From: G001797105 sp964528155
GTDB taxonomy: Bacteria > Chloroflexota > Anaerolineae > Anaerolineales > E44-bin32
Assembly: GCA_964528155.1 (NCBI GenBank)
Contig: CAZGRL010000037.1
Span: 1-31,445, forward strand
Length of the DNA: 31,445 nt
Direction: 5' to 3'
The stretch's first letter is position 1. Every line of letters starts with the position of its first letter. The notes beneath the pieces were generated by a model. The model had not been told where the DNA came from and made no database searches. It was given only the letters and a program-made list of their open reading frames with translations. Positions 25,081 to 31,445 of the stretch are shown in pieces. A program made the position numbers and the translations under genes.

Positions 25081-25179
25081 GCCCGCCTAGCCTCATCGTG
25101 GGATCAGAATTCCTCATCCACTACATTAGCAGGTGGAAATAAGGGGGAGACAAAGGTAGCGGTCGATTCCCATAAGGGA

Positions 25180-25217
25180 CAAATAAAAGAACGGCGCCCC
25201 TGTATGGGGCGCCGTTC
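25180..25217 (-). terminator. Intrinsic terminator after the kdpDE-like operon
   Basis: Arms GAACGGCGCCCC (25189-25200) and GGGGCGCCGTTC (25206-25217) form 12 bp around a 5-nt loop; on the minus strand the hairpin is followed by TTTTATTT. It ends transcription 16 nt past the response-regulator stop, so the USP/kimA genes need their own promoter between about 25081 and 25180. Confidence 0.85.
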
Positions 25218-25232
25218 AGGGCGAGCCAGCCG

Positions 25233-25928
25233 CTATTCGTCGGCCAGGAAGCGGTAGCCGACGCCGGGTTCAGTGAGGATGAATTCGGGCCGCTGGGGAT
25301 CGGCCTCAAGCTTCTTGCGCAGCTGCCGGATATACACGCGCAGATACTCGGTGTGGTCGGCGTCGGCCGAGCCCCAGACGCTGGTGAGAATACTTCGGTG
25401 CGTGAGAACACGACCCCGGTTGGCTGCCAGATAGGCCAGCAAGCTGAACTCGGTTGCCGTCAGCTTGACCTCCTCGGCGTCACGCGTCACCGTGTGCCAG
25501 ACCAGATCGATCGCCAAAGGACCGGCCTTGACGACCTTCGGCTGAGGTCCCTGAGCCCGGGTCGAATGACGAAGCGCCACCCGGACGCGCGCCAGCAACT
25601 CCTCGATTCCGAAGGGTTTGGTGAGGTAATCGTCGGCGCCTCGATCCAATGCCGCGACCTTGTCATGCTCGGCATCGCGGACGGAGAGGACAATGATCGG
25701 GCATTGCGTCCAATCCCGCAGGCGTGAGCAGACCTCGATGCCATCCATATCCGGCAAGCCCAGATCGAGGATCACAACATCCGGCGCATTGGCGGCCGCC
25801 AGGGTCAGCCCTTCCTCGCCTCGAACGGCGGTGGATACCTTGAAGCCCTTTTCGGTCAGGATGGTCCGTAGGGCCCTCAGGATTTGCGGCTCATCATCGA
25901 TGACCAGGATGTGCAGCGGGTTCGTCAT
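25233..25928 (-). CDS. kdpE: KdpE-like OmpR-family response regulator
   Basis: 231 residues from ATG 25928. Receiver domain with acidic pair D11/D12, phospho-acceptor D55 (VVILDLGLPDMDG) and conserved Lys in YLTKPFG; then an OmpR-type winged helix with LTATEFSLLAYLAANRGRVLTHR and YLRVYIRQLRKKLEADP, very like KdpE. The frame extends upstream to 25976, but that part overlaps the kinase gene; the ATGA overlap sets the start. It should be phosphorylated by the upstream kinase and probably acts on potassium-uptake genes such as the adjacent kimA; no kdpFABC genes are in the window. Confidence 0.88.
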   Translation of the reverse strand: MTNPLHILVIDDEPQILRALRTILTEKGFKVSTAVRGEEGLTLAAANAPDVVILDLGLPDMDGIEVCSRLRDWTQCPIIVLSVRDAEHDKVAALDRGADDYLTKPFGIEELLARVRVALRHSTRAQGPQPKVVKAGPLAIDLVWHTVTRDAEEVKLTATEFSLLAYLAANRGRVLTHRSILTSVWGSADADHTEYLRVYIRQLRKKLEADPQRPEFILTEPGVGYRFLADE

Positions 25929-27382
25929 GCGGCCTCCGTCTCGATCGGAGGTCGCGGCGGTGGCGCTCCATCCCATAGGAGGGGAAGTGTGAAATTGAAG
26001 GCAAAGCCGTCTTCCAGGTTCTCAGCCCAGATCTTCCCCCCATGGGCCTCGACGATCCCTTTGCAGATCGACAGGCCGAGACCGATGCCGGATACGCGGT
26101 CGGCAGCCGTGACACGATAGAACTTGTCGAAGATGCTTTCAAGGTGTTCATCGGCGACGTGTGGTCCCTGATTCGTGACCTGAACGGACAGCGTCTGCGG
26201 ATCCGCTGTTCGAGCGTGGATGCGAATGATCGTTCCCAATGGCGCGTACTTCAGGCTGTTGCTCAGCAGGTTGGTAAAGACCTGCTCCATCTGGACGTAG
26301 TCGACCGGAACCAACGGAAGATCCTCCGCCACATCGACCTCGATACGGTGCGTCTCGGCCAACCGGCGCATTCGCTGCAGGACGCTCCCAATGATCTCGG
26401 AGATCAGGTTCCACTGCCGTCGCGGTTTGAGGGCGCCGAATTCGAGTCGCGACATGTCAAGCAGGTTTCCGACGAGCAGGTTGAGATGGTCGGCTTCGTC
26501 GTCGATCGCCGCCAGCAGCTCTCCGCGGGCGGACGAATCCCAGCTCACCTCGCCGCTCCTCAGGCTGGTCGCGGCCGCCTTGATGGTCGAGAGCGGCGTG
26601 CGGAGCTCATGCGAGACGGAAGAGAGGATGGCGGACTTGAGGCGGTCGCTCTCTTCCAGAAGCCTGGCACGGGCGTCGGCTTTGGCCAGGCGGGCGCGTT
26701 CCAACGCCAGCGCCCCCTGGCTGGCGAACGCCTGCAACAGCCGTTTCTCCTCTGTGGATACGGTCGGGGTGGCCCTCCACAGCCGGATTGTTCCCATCGA
26801 GTCTCGGGCGGCCTGGATTGGCAAGCTGAGATCAGGAGGCCGAGACGGTGCCGTGGATTCGGATGGAAGCCGGCGCGTGAAGGGGTGATCCCCGATCAGG
26901 GCGATTTCCACGCCCTCGCCCCGGAACATGGCGTGGATCTGCTCGGCCAGGATTTGAGCGATGGTCTGGTCGCCGTGAAGACCTGCCAGGGCCGCACTCA
27001 ATTCATACAGTTGCGTCGCTTCTCGCTCACGGGCCCGGGCCGCCGCGAGACTCATCTGGGCTCGGCCGACCAGCTGGCTGATGACGACGGCCACGAGCAG
27101 GAACACGAAGAGCATGACGAGGTCGCTCGGCCGATGGACAGTCATCGTGTACAGGGGTTGGATGAACAGGTAGTTGAACGTCAGGAAAGCGCAGAATGCC
27201 GTGGTCACCCCCGGCCCCAACCCCCACAAAGCAGTGCTCAGTCCCACCGGCAGGAGATACAGAAGCGCAATCAGCGGAGCGTCAATGATGCTACGCACGG
27301 CCACGAAGGCACCCGTTGTGACCGCAAGAAGGCCGATGGCCAACAGGAAGCGCAGGAGGTAGGAAGGCGACAGAAATCGCAT
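25925..27382 (-). CDS. kdpD: KdpD-like sensor histidine kinase lacking the N-terminal KdpD/USP domains
   Basis: 485 residues. It starts directly with a DUF4118-type block of four membrane helices (residues about 8-105), then a GAF-like region (about 125-230), the dimerisation/phospho-acceptor domain with H258 in SSVSHELRTPL and the ATPase domain with N-box FTNLLSNSLKYAP, and GIGLGLSICKGIVEAHGG. Full KdpD (about 900 aa) has an additional cytoplasmic sensor and USP domain at the N-terminus; these are absent, while a separate USP-like protein is encoded next door. Stop overlaps kdpE start. A consensus -10 lies 11 nt before its ATG. Confidence 0.88.
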   Translation of the reverse strand: MRFLSPSYLLRFLLAIGLLAVTTGAFVAVRSIIDAPLIALLYLLPVGLSTALWGLGPGVTTAFCAFLTFNYLFIQPLYTMTVHRPSDLVMLFVFLLVAVVISQLVGRAQMSLAAARAREREATQLYELSAALAGLHGDQTIAQILAEQIHAMFRGEGVEIALIGDHPFTRRLPSESTAPSRPPDLSLPIQAARDSMGTIRLWRATPTVSTEEKRLLQAFASQGALALERARLAKADARARLLEESDRLKSAILSSVSHELRTPLSTIKAAATSLRSGEVSWDSSARGELLAAIDDEADHLNLLVGNLLDMSRLEFGALKPRRQWNLISEIIGSVLQRMRRLAETHRIEVDVAEDLPLVPVDYVQMEQVFTNLLSNSLKYAPLGTIIRIHARTADPQTLSVQVTNQGPHVADEHLESIFDKFYRVTAADRVSGIGLGLSICKGIVEAHGGKIWAENLEDGFAFNFTLPLLWDGAPPPRPPIETEAA

Positions 27383-27392
27383 GCGGAGTCAC

Positions 27393-27398
27393 ATTATA
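27393..27398 (-). promoter_or_regulatory. -10 element of the kdpD-like gene
   Basis: On the minus strand the hexamer is a perfect TATAAT, ending 11 nt before the kdpD ATG. Transcription would begin about 4 nt before the ATG, giving an almost leaderless mRNA. No convincing -35 is visible at 16-18 nt. Confidence 0.5.
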
Positions 27399-27534
27399 CG
27401 GCGCAGGGCCAGCCGCCGACACAGCCCTGGCGATCGAACGCTCAGACACCTTCAGTTAACGTCGGTCAGGCTGGATTGGGGGCCGCGTGCCGCCCGAAAG
27501 GCTCGAGATCACCTTAAAGTTCTCATGACGAAGG

Positions 27535-27562
27535 TTGACATTCGAAAAAACCATGATATTGT
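27535..27562 (+). promoter_or_regulatory. Promoter of the ilv leader
   Basis: Perfect -35 TTGACA (27535-27540), 16-nt A-rich spacer, -10 TATTGT (27557-27562). Transcription should start near 27569. It is the only good promoter found upstream of the two leader peptides and the ilv genes. Confidence 0.7.
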
Positions 27563-27608
27563 ATCTCCTAAGTAAGTAATCGACGAATTCGGACGACGGA
27601 ATTACGAG

Positions 27609-27704
27609 TTGAATCCAAGAAACCCGGTCCTTGTTATTAGCCTTCTGACATCGCTCGTCCTTCTTATTGGGGACGAGTGCCTGGACCGGGTTGGGACCGT
27701 GTAG
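27609..27704 (+). CDS. Leader peptide 1 of the ilv attenuator (Leu/Val/Ile-rich)
   Basis: A 31-codon frame from TTG 27609 to TAG 27702. Codons 7-20 contain 11 branched-chain codons out of 14 (Val, Leu, Val, Ile, then Leu Leu, then Leu Val Leu Leu Ile), many of them CTT, unusual beside the GC-rich neighbours. This is the hallmark of a control peptide whose translation senses charged Leu/Val/Ile tRNAs. The start is the weak point: TTG with only CGGA 8 nt upstream; no ATG or GTG is in frame before it. The frame overlaps RNA segments 1 and 2 of the attenuator and ends 30 nt before terminator 1. Confidence 0.7.
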   Translation: MNPRNPVLVISLLTSLVLLIGDECLDRVGTV

Positions 27705-27746
27705 CGCGAGCAACACACCATCGTATTACACAAAGGCCTCCCAACC
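27621..27746 (+). promoter_or_regulatory. Attenuator 1: competing RNA pairings
   Basis: Segment 1 AACCCGGTCC (27621-27630) pairs perfectly with segment 2 GGACCGGGTT (27683-27692), enclosing a second hairpin (27652-27660 with 27671-27679). Segment 2 also offers GGTTGGGA (27689-27696), perfectly complementary to TCCCAACC (27739-27746), the 5' arm and loop of terminator 1. Pairings 1:2 and 2:3 exclude each other. A ribosome stalled on the branched-chain codons (27627-27668) would cover segment 1, release segment 2 and prevent termination. A small GNRA-capped hairpin lies at 27699-27716. Confidence 0.72.
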
Positions 27747-27759
27747 GGGAGGCCTTTTT
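27732..27759 (+). terminator. Terminator 1 of the ilv leader
   Basis: AAAGGCCTCCC (27732-27742), loop AACC, GGGAGGCCTTT (27747-27757) and a run of five T. It lies between the first leader peptide and the start of the second. Confidence 0.88.
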
Positions 27760-27791
27760 CGTCTCAGCGCTCACGTCGCGAAAAGAGGGTC

Positions 27792-27911
27792 ATGATGATC
27801 ACCGGCTTAATTACCTTACTCGTCATCGTTCGCGTGCTCCTGGATATTCTGGGAGCACCCGCAGCGTTTGAGCCGGTTTCCTTACGGGTACCATCACATC
27901 GAAGGCGCTAG
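27792..27911 (+). CDS. Leader peptide 2 of the ilv attenuator (Leu/Val/Ile-rich)
   Basis: A 39-residue frame (ATG ATG at 27792, TAG at 27909) preceded by GAGGGT. Residues 3-20 hold 13 Ile, Leu or Val out of 18, including two TTA codons that are otherwise rare in this GC-rich region. It is a second control peptide in series with leader peptide 1, in front of the same operon (ilvD, ilvB). The tail after residue 20 has no special composition. Segments 1 and 2 of attenuator 2 lie within its coding sequence. Confidence 0.82.
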   Translation: MMITGLITLLVIVRVLLDILGAPAAFEPVSLRVPSHRRR

Positions 27912-27956
27912 ATGGACCTGGATCAGGCGAGAGAGACAAGGAGGCCGCCTCAAACG
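27802..27956 (+). promoter_or_regulatory. Attenuator 2: competing RNA pairings
   Basis: Segment 1 CCGGCTTAA (27802-27810) pairs with segment 2 TTGAGCCGG (27868-27876; one G-U pair). Segment 2 CGTTTGAG (27865-27872) is perfectly complementary to CTCAAACG (27949-27956) of terminator 2, with CGG/CCG extending it past one mismatch. A further hairpin GTGCTCC/GGAGCAC (27834-27840 with 27852-27858) lies within the control codons and may act as a pause site. The arrangement repeats the logic of attenuator 1. Confidence 0.7.
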
Positions 27957-27974
27957 ACAGAGGCGGCTTCTTCG
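27941..27974 (+). terminator. Terminator 2 of the ilv leader
   Basis: GAGGCCGCCTC (27941-27951) pairs with GAGGCGGCTTC (27960-27970) over 11 bp with one G-U, loop AAACGACA; the following TTCGTT tract is imperfect. It lies 30 nt after the second leader-peptide stop. Confidence 0.72.
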
Positions 27975-28004
27975 TTCGAGCATGCACTACAGAAGGAGAG
28001 GACC

Positions 28005-28241
28005 ATGACTCAAGTTCATCCAACTGACGAAATGCCGGCCTTGTGGGAAGAACGCGAAAGTGACGGCGCATGGGCGAATGCATGGTGTCCGAGTTGGCAG
28101 GTCGACAGTCATCAGACACCCTCGCATGCATCGCCCCATGCAGGGGCCTCATTCACCGTGGCTCAGCGAAGCGCTCTCGTTGCCGAGAGCTTATTGGACT
28201 CGACCCGATCGACGGTCCTAGGAGCCCGGACCAACGGGTGA
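28005..28241 (+). CDS. Small protein of unknown function (78 aa)
   Basis: ATG 28005 follows a good Shine-Dalgarno (AGGAGAGG). The product is hydrophilic, Trp-rich in the first third (ALWEERES, AWANAWCPSW) and His/Ser-rich in the middle (SHQTPSHASPHAG), with no signal peptide or membrane segment. I do not recognise the family. It is the first gene after attenuator 2, 38 nt before the next small gene, so it should be expressed with ilvD. The frame is open further upstream to 27912, but without a start signal. Confidence 0.55.
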   Translation: MTQVHPTDEMPALWEERESDGAWANAWCPSWQVDSHQTPSHASPHAGASFTVAQRSALVAESLLDSTRSTVLGARTNG

Positions 28242-28279
28242 CGCGACCCACACATCGCCTCAACAGGAGGAAGACCGGA

Positions 28280-28480
28280 ATGGCCTACGATCACGATCCC
28301 ACGAACGGCCCGGATTCGGGCATGCACAATGGACACCGGCCCCATGTCATGGATGCGGCCGCGTCCAAAGTGGAGCCGACACATGATCGTCTGATGAACG
28401 GGTGGCATTTTCCCGGGCATCCCAACGACGATCCGAGTCGGATGGCCGATGACGCGCTGATGCGCTGCTACAACGGCTGA
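28280..28480 (+). CDS. Small His/Asp/Met-rich protein of unknown function (66 aa)
   Basis: ATG 28280 has AGGAGG upstream and the stop lies 3 nt before ilvD, strong signs of a real, co-translated gene. The product is rich in His, Asp, Asn and Met (MAYDHDPTNGPDSGMHNGHR at the start; GWHFPGHPNDDPS later), with no membrane segment. The composition could suit metal binding, perhaps Fe-S delivery to the Fe-S enzyme IlvD, but this is speculation. No known family recognised. Confidence 0.6.
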   Translation: MAYDHDPTNGPDSGMHNGHRPHVMDAAASKVEPTHDRLMNGWHFPGHPNDDPSRMADDALMRCYNG

Positions 28481-28483
28481 CCG

Positions 28484-30151
28484 ATGCGATCCGACCGGAT
28501 CAAGCGCGGTGTCGAGCGGGCCCCTCATCGGGCATTGCTCAAAGCGACGGGTGTCCGCGATGAGGACATGGACAAGCCGTTCATCGCCGTCGTCAACTCG
28601 TACGTCGACATCGTCCCCGGTCACGCCCACCTGCAGGGCTTCGGGCGTATGGTGAAGGATGCTGTTCGGGCCGCCGGCGGAGTGCCATTCGAGTTCAACA
28701 CGATCGGCGTGGACGACGGCATCGCCATGGGGCATGCCGGCATGCGTTTCTCGCTTCCCAGTCGCGAGCTCATCGCCGATTGCGTCGAAACGATGATATC
28801 GGCCCACGCCTTCGACGGGATGATCTGCATCCCCAATTGCGACAAGATCGTCCCCGGTATGTTGATGGCCGCCCTGCGGCTGGACATTCCGACGATTTTC
28901 GTCAGCGGCGGCGCCATGGCTGCAGGCAAAACACCTGACGGCCGCGTGGTCGACTTGATCAGCGTGTTCGAAGGGGTCGGCGCGTTCAGCGCCGGTCGGC
29001 TCGACGCCGCCGGGCTGAAGATGCTCGAAGATTTCGCCTGCCCCTCCTGCGGCTCGTGCAGCGGCATGTTCACCGCCAACAGCATGAACTGCCTCACCGA
29101 GGCCCTCGGGCTGGCGCTTCCATTCAATGGGTCGGCGCTGGCTCTCACGCCCGAGCGAGACGGACTGGCAATCGAGGCAGCCGAACACTTGATGCAGCTC
29201 ATCCAGAACGTTCTCACGCCGCGCAAGATCGTGACCGTCGAAGCTATCGACGATGCCCTGGCCCTCGACATGGCCATGGGAGGCAGCACCAACACGGTCT
29301 TGCACACACTCGCCATCGCCCACGAAGCCGGTGTGGACTACCCGATCGAGCGCATCAACCAGGTCGCCGATCGCGTGCCGCACATCTGCAAAGTCAGCCC
29401 AGCCTCACATTGGCACATGGAAGATGTGCATCGCGCCGGCGGCGTGCCGGCGATCCTGCACGAAGTCAGCCGCGACGGCAACACGCTCCACCTCGATCGA
29501 CCCACCGTCAGCGGGCGCACATTCGGTCAGAACATCGCCGAGGCCGAGATCCGTGACACTGAGGTCATTCGCTCTCGCCAGGATCCCTATTCGCCGCAGG
29601 GGGGCCTGGCGATCCTATTTGGAAACTTGGCTCCGGACGGTGCCGTGGTCAAGACGGCTGCGGTGGAGCCGAATATGCGCCGCCATTCCGGGCCGGCGCG
29701 CATTTACGAGAGTCACGACGAAGCCATGGCCGGGATCCTCAATCACGAGATCCAAGCGGGCGAGGTCGTCGTGATCCGCTACGAGGGCCCGGCCGGCGGA
29801 CCGGGGATGCAGGAGATGCTCTCGCCGACAAGCGCTATCGTCGGCATGGGACTGGGCGACAAAGTGGCGTTGATCACCGATGGGCGCTTCTCCGGCGGTA
29901 CACGTGGCGCTTGCGTGGGACACGTCAGCCCGGAGGCGGCCGCCCGCGGACCGGTCGCGGCCTTGCGGGCTGGAGACGTCATCGACGTCGATCTCGAGAG
30001 TCGAACGTTGAACGTTCGCCTGACGGATGACGAGATCGCCGCGCGATTGGCGGCGCTTCCGCCCTTCGAGACGAAGATCGGCAGCCGCTGGCTGCGGCGT
30101 TACGCCGCCAGTGTGACCAGCGCCTCGACCGGCGCCGTGCTGCGGGATTAG
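28484..30151 (+). CDS. ilvD: Dihydroxy-acid dehydratase
   Basis: 555 residues; dehydrates 2,3-dihydroxy-isovalerate and -methylvalerate to the 2-oxoacids of valine and isoleucine synthesis. Recognised blocks: KPFIAVVNSYVDIVPGHAHL near 31-50, CIPNCDKIVPGM with C119, and CPSCGSCSGMFTANSMNC near 186-203. At the position where plant and mycobacterial [2Fe-2S] enzymes carry a third cysteine (TPCN), this protein has VPGH, as in the E. coli type with an oxygen-labile [4Fe-4S] cluster. Its ATG lies 3 nt after the small His-rich gene. Expression should be set by the tandem attenuators upstream. Confidence 0.94.
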   Translation: MRSDRIKRGVERAPHRALLKATGVRDEDMDKPFIAVVNSYVDIVPGHAHLQGFGRMVKDAVRAAGGVPFEFNTIGVDDGIAMGHAGMRFSLPSRELIADCVETMISAHAFDGMICIPNCDKIVPGMLMAALRLDIPTIFVSGGAMAAGKTPDGRVVDLISVFEGVGAFSAGRLDAAGLKMLEDFACPSCGSCSGMFTANSMNCLTEALGLALPFNGSALALTPERDGLAIEAAEHLMQLIQNVLTPRKIVTVEAIDDALALDMAMGGSTNTVLHTLAIAHEAGVDYPIERINQVADRVPHICKVSPASHWHMEDVHRAGGVPAILHEVSRDGNTLHLDRPTVSGRTFGQNIAEAEIRDTEVIRSRQDPYSPQGGLAILFGNLAPDGAVVKTAAVEPNMRRHSGPARIYESHDEAMAGILNHEIQAGEVVVIRYEGPAGGPGMQEMLSPTSAIVGMGLGDKVALITDGRFSGGTRGACVGHVSPEAAARGPVAALRAGDVIDVDLESRTLNVRLTDDEIAARLAALPPFETKIGSRWLRRYAASVTSASTGAVLRD

Positions 30152-30192
30152 ATGGCTTTTTCAATGTCGCATAACTTCGGCCTCACCCCCTG

Positions 30193-30248
30193 CCCCCTCT
30201 CCGCCTTGTCGCGGGATGGTACGCGCAATTCTGAAGGCGGAGAGGGGG
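30193..30248. repeat. C/G-rich inverted repeat (15-bp arms)
   Basis: CCCCCTCTCCGCCTT (30193-30207) and AAGGCGGAGAGGGGG (30234-30248) are perfect complements around a 26-nt loop. The neighbouring GCCTTGTC (30203-30210) and GACAAGGC (30248-30255) give an alternative pairing. The style resembles dispersed intergenic palindromes of Chloroflexota; copy number cannot be seen here. Confidence 0.8.
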
Positions 30249-30252
30249 ACAA

Positions 30253-30305
30253 GGCTTTTTGGGGGAATGGGGTCAGCGGTGCTGACCCCATTCCCCCAAA
30301 AAGCC
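30253..30305. repeat. Perfect inverted repeat with 25-bp arms
   Basis: The arms 30253-30277 and 30281-30305 are perfect complements separated by only GGT. They begin GGCTTTTTGGGGG and end CCCCCAAAAAGCC. It directly follows the 15-bp repeat, in the ilvD-ilvB gap. It could be a mobile palindromic element or a strong mRNA hairpin between the two genes. Confidence 0.88.
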
Positions 30306-30407
30306 CATTCTCTCAGTGGGCAGGGAGCGACAGTGGCACCGCCATGCGGCCAGAGTCAGGATTACTGGACGGCTTTTCTCCTTCCAAACCAAGGCTCAAG
30401 GGCAAAC

Positions 30408-30434
30408 GGGGGAGGGGGAAAGAGGGGGTGGGGG
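30408..30434 (+). other. G-quadruplex motif upstream of ilvB
   Basis: Four runs of five G separated by A, AAAGA and T lie on the coding strand about 74 nt before the ilvB ATG. This is an ideal four-tetrad-or-more quadruplex pattern in DNA or RNA. Its complement resembles the C-rich start of the repeat region (30181-30203). The rest of the 356-nt ilvD-ilvB gap has no gene. Confidence 0.7.
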
Positions 30435-30507
30435 TCGTCACACCTGCAAACTCGAAGGTTGCGTTTCGTTTGAAGACGGCGGCCAGCCGCAGAACACGGA
30501 GGCTCTA

Positions 30508-31445
30508 ATGCAGCGAACAGGCGCACAGATCATTTGGGAGGTCCTCAGCCAGGAAGGCGTCGAGGTCGTATTCGGATACCCCGGCGGCGCCGTCCTGCCT
30601 GTCTACAACGCCATGCTTGACTACAACATCCGCCACGTCCTCACCCGCCACGAGCAGGGCGCGGCCCACATGGCCGACGGCTACGCCCGCGCTTCCGGCC
30701 GCGTCGGGGTTGCCATGGCCACCTCCGGCCCCGGCGCCACCAATCTGGTCACCGGTATTGCCACGGCGATGATGGACTCCTCCCCGATCGTGTGCATCAC
30801 CGGTCAGGTCAACGCCGCGGCCATCGGAAGCGACGCGTTTCAAGAGACCGACGTCACCGGCGTCACCATCCCGATCACCAAGCACAACTATCTGGTCACA
30901 CATACCGAAGAGATCGCTCAGGCGATGCGCGAAGCGTTCTACATCGCCCGCTCCGGTCGACCCGGACCGGTGCTGGTCGACATCACCAAGAACGCCCAGG
31001 TCGGGAAGGCCGAGTACACGCCGGCAGACGGCCCGATTCGCCTCCCCGGCTATCGCCCCGATTTGCGCGCCCTCCCCGAGGAGTTCGAGCGGGCTCTCGA
31101 CATGATCAGGCGAGCCGAACGGCCTCTGATCCTGGCCGGTCACGGCATTCAGATGTCGGGCGCGTACCGGGAGCTGCTCGATCTTGTCGAGAAGGCGCAG
31201 ATCCCGGTTGCCGTCACCCTGCTCGGGATCGGCGACCTCCCTGCAAGCCACCCACTCAACCTGGGGATGATGGGCATGCACGGCGAGGCCTGGGTCAACA
31301 CAGCCATTCAGGAGGCCGATCTGCTGCTGGCGCTCGGCATGCGCTTCGACGACCGCGTGACGGGCAACTTGAAGACTTACGCCGTCAACGCTCGCAAGAT
31401 CCACGTCGAGATCGACCCGTCGGAGATCAACAAGAACGTGCGCGT
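30508..31445 (+). CDS. ilvB: Acetolactate synthase large subunit (partial, runs off right edge)
   Basis: 312 codons visible, open to the window end. Condenses two pyruvates, or pyruvate with 2-oxobutyrate, using TPP. Visible: QIIWEVLSQEGVEVVFGYPG at the N-terminus, PGGAVLPVYNAM, the TPP glutamate in LTRHEQGAAHMADGYAR, TSGPGATNLVTG, FQETDVTGVT and the middle-domain start IRRAERPLILAGHG. The ATG has CGGAGG 5 nt upstream. It lies 356 nt after ilvD, separated by palindromes and a G-quadruplex motif, so it may be partly uncoupled from ilvD; no clear promoter was seen. Confidence 0.94.
   Translation, partial: MQRTGAQIIWEVLSQEGVEVVFGYPGGAVLPVYNAMLDYNIRHVLTRHEQGAAHMADGYARASGRVGVAMATSGPGATNLVTGIATAMMDSSPIVCITGQVNAAAIGSDAFQETDVTGVTIPITKHNYLVTHTEEIAQAMREAFYIARSGRPGPVLVDITKNAQVGKAEYTPADGPIRLPGYRPDLRALPEEFERALDMIRRAERPLILAGHGIQMSGAYRELLDLVEKAQIPVAVTLLGIGDLPASHPLNLGMMGMHGEAWVNTAIQEADLLLALGMRFDDRVTGNLKTYAVNARKIHVEIDPSEINKNVR

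Noticed and set aside
26042..27517. 491-codon plus-strand frame opposite the KdpD-like kinase
   Set aside because: Low-complexity Gln/Arg/His-rich product, no family features, fully overlapping a clear histidine kinase.
27621..27760. T-box riboswitch upstream of the ilv genes, suggested by GGGTTGGGACCG near 27688
   Set aside because: The match to the T-box consensus needs an inserted base, the variable position would not fit tRNA-Ile, and no specifier stem is present. The Leu/Val/Ile-rich frame explains the structure better.
28163..29383. Long open frame on the minus strand opposite ilvD (406 codons)
   Set aside because: It is the mirror of a GC-rich coding sequence; ilvD matches its family along its full length, and the opposite frame has no recognisable motif.
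1..31445. CRISPR array, rRNA, transposase or phage genes
   Set aside because: No spaced direct repeats, no rRNA signatures and no transposase, integrase or phage structural motifs were seen on either strand.

Overview
The window is a high-GC bacterial chromosome segment. The gene style points to an anaerobic or facultative Chloroflexota-like organism, probably from a metagenome assembly; this is an inference from the Pro/Thr-rich linker after a lipobox, C/G-rich intergenic palindromes and HdrA/Kor redox genes, and no rRNA or marker gene is present. A run of 10 Ns at 11457-11466 marks a scaffold gap.

Left part (1-14117): two divergent operons share a 796-nt intergenic region. The minus-strand operon korD-korA-korB-korC-hdrA encodes a four-subunit 2-oxoacid:ferredoxin oxidoreductase joined by overlapping ends to a long HdrA-type flavoprotein that runs off the left edge. 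The plus-strand operon encodes an acyl-CoA/citryl-CoA synthetase beta subunit with a fused FixX-like ferredoxin domain, its alpha subunit, a short citrate-synthase-fold (citryl-CoA lyase-like) enzyme, an HD-like protein, a two-subunit aconitase-family hydro-lyase, an isocitrate/isopropylmalate-family dehydrogenase and an MmgE/PrpD protein. Read together they could carry out succinyl-CoA -> 2-oxoglutarate -> isocitrate -> citrate -> citryl-CoA -> acetyl-CoA + oxaloacetate, the carboxylating branch of a reductive TCA cycle, or the same steps in reverse. Substrates are not proven, and some specificity residues leave other 2-oxoacid chemistry open.

Middle part (14500-21906): a PadR regulator whose GTG start lies inside a perfect 25-bp palindrome heads an operon for an iron-chelate/cobalamin-type ABC importer. 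Then come thrC-thrB and a cystathionine gamma-synthase/lyase-family gene. thrC is preceded by a promoter, a leader with a strong terminator, and a short ORF that overlaps the thrC start.

Right part (22159-31445): on the minus strand, a KimA-type potassium importer, a USP-like membrane protein separated from it by one in-frame TGA, and a KdpD/KdpE-like two-component pair. On the plus strand is a branched-chain amino acid operon (two small unknown genes, ilvD, ilvB). Its 5' leader contains two tandem ribosome-mediated attenuators, each with its own Leu/Val/Ile-rich leader peptide, competing RNA pairings and an intrinsic terminator. This tandem attenuator and the ligase-ferredoxin fusion are the most striking findings.
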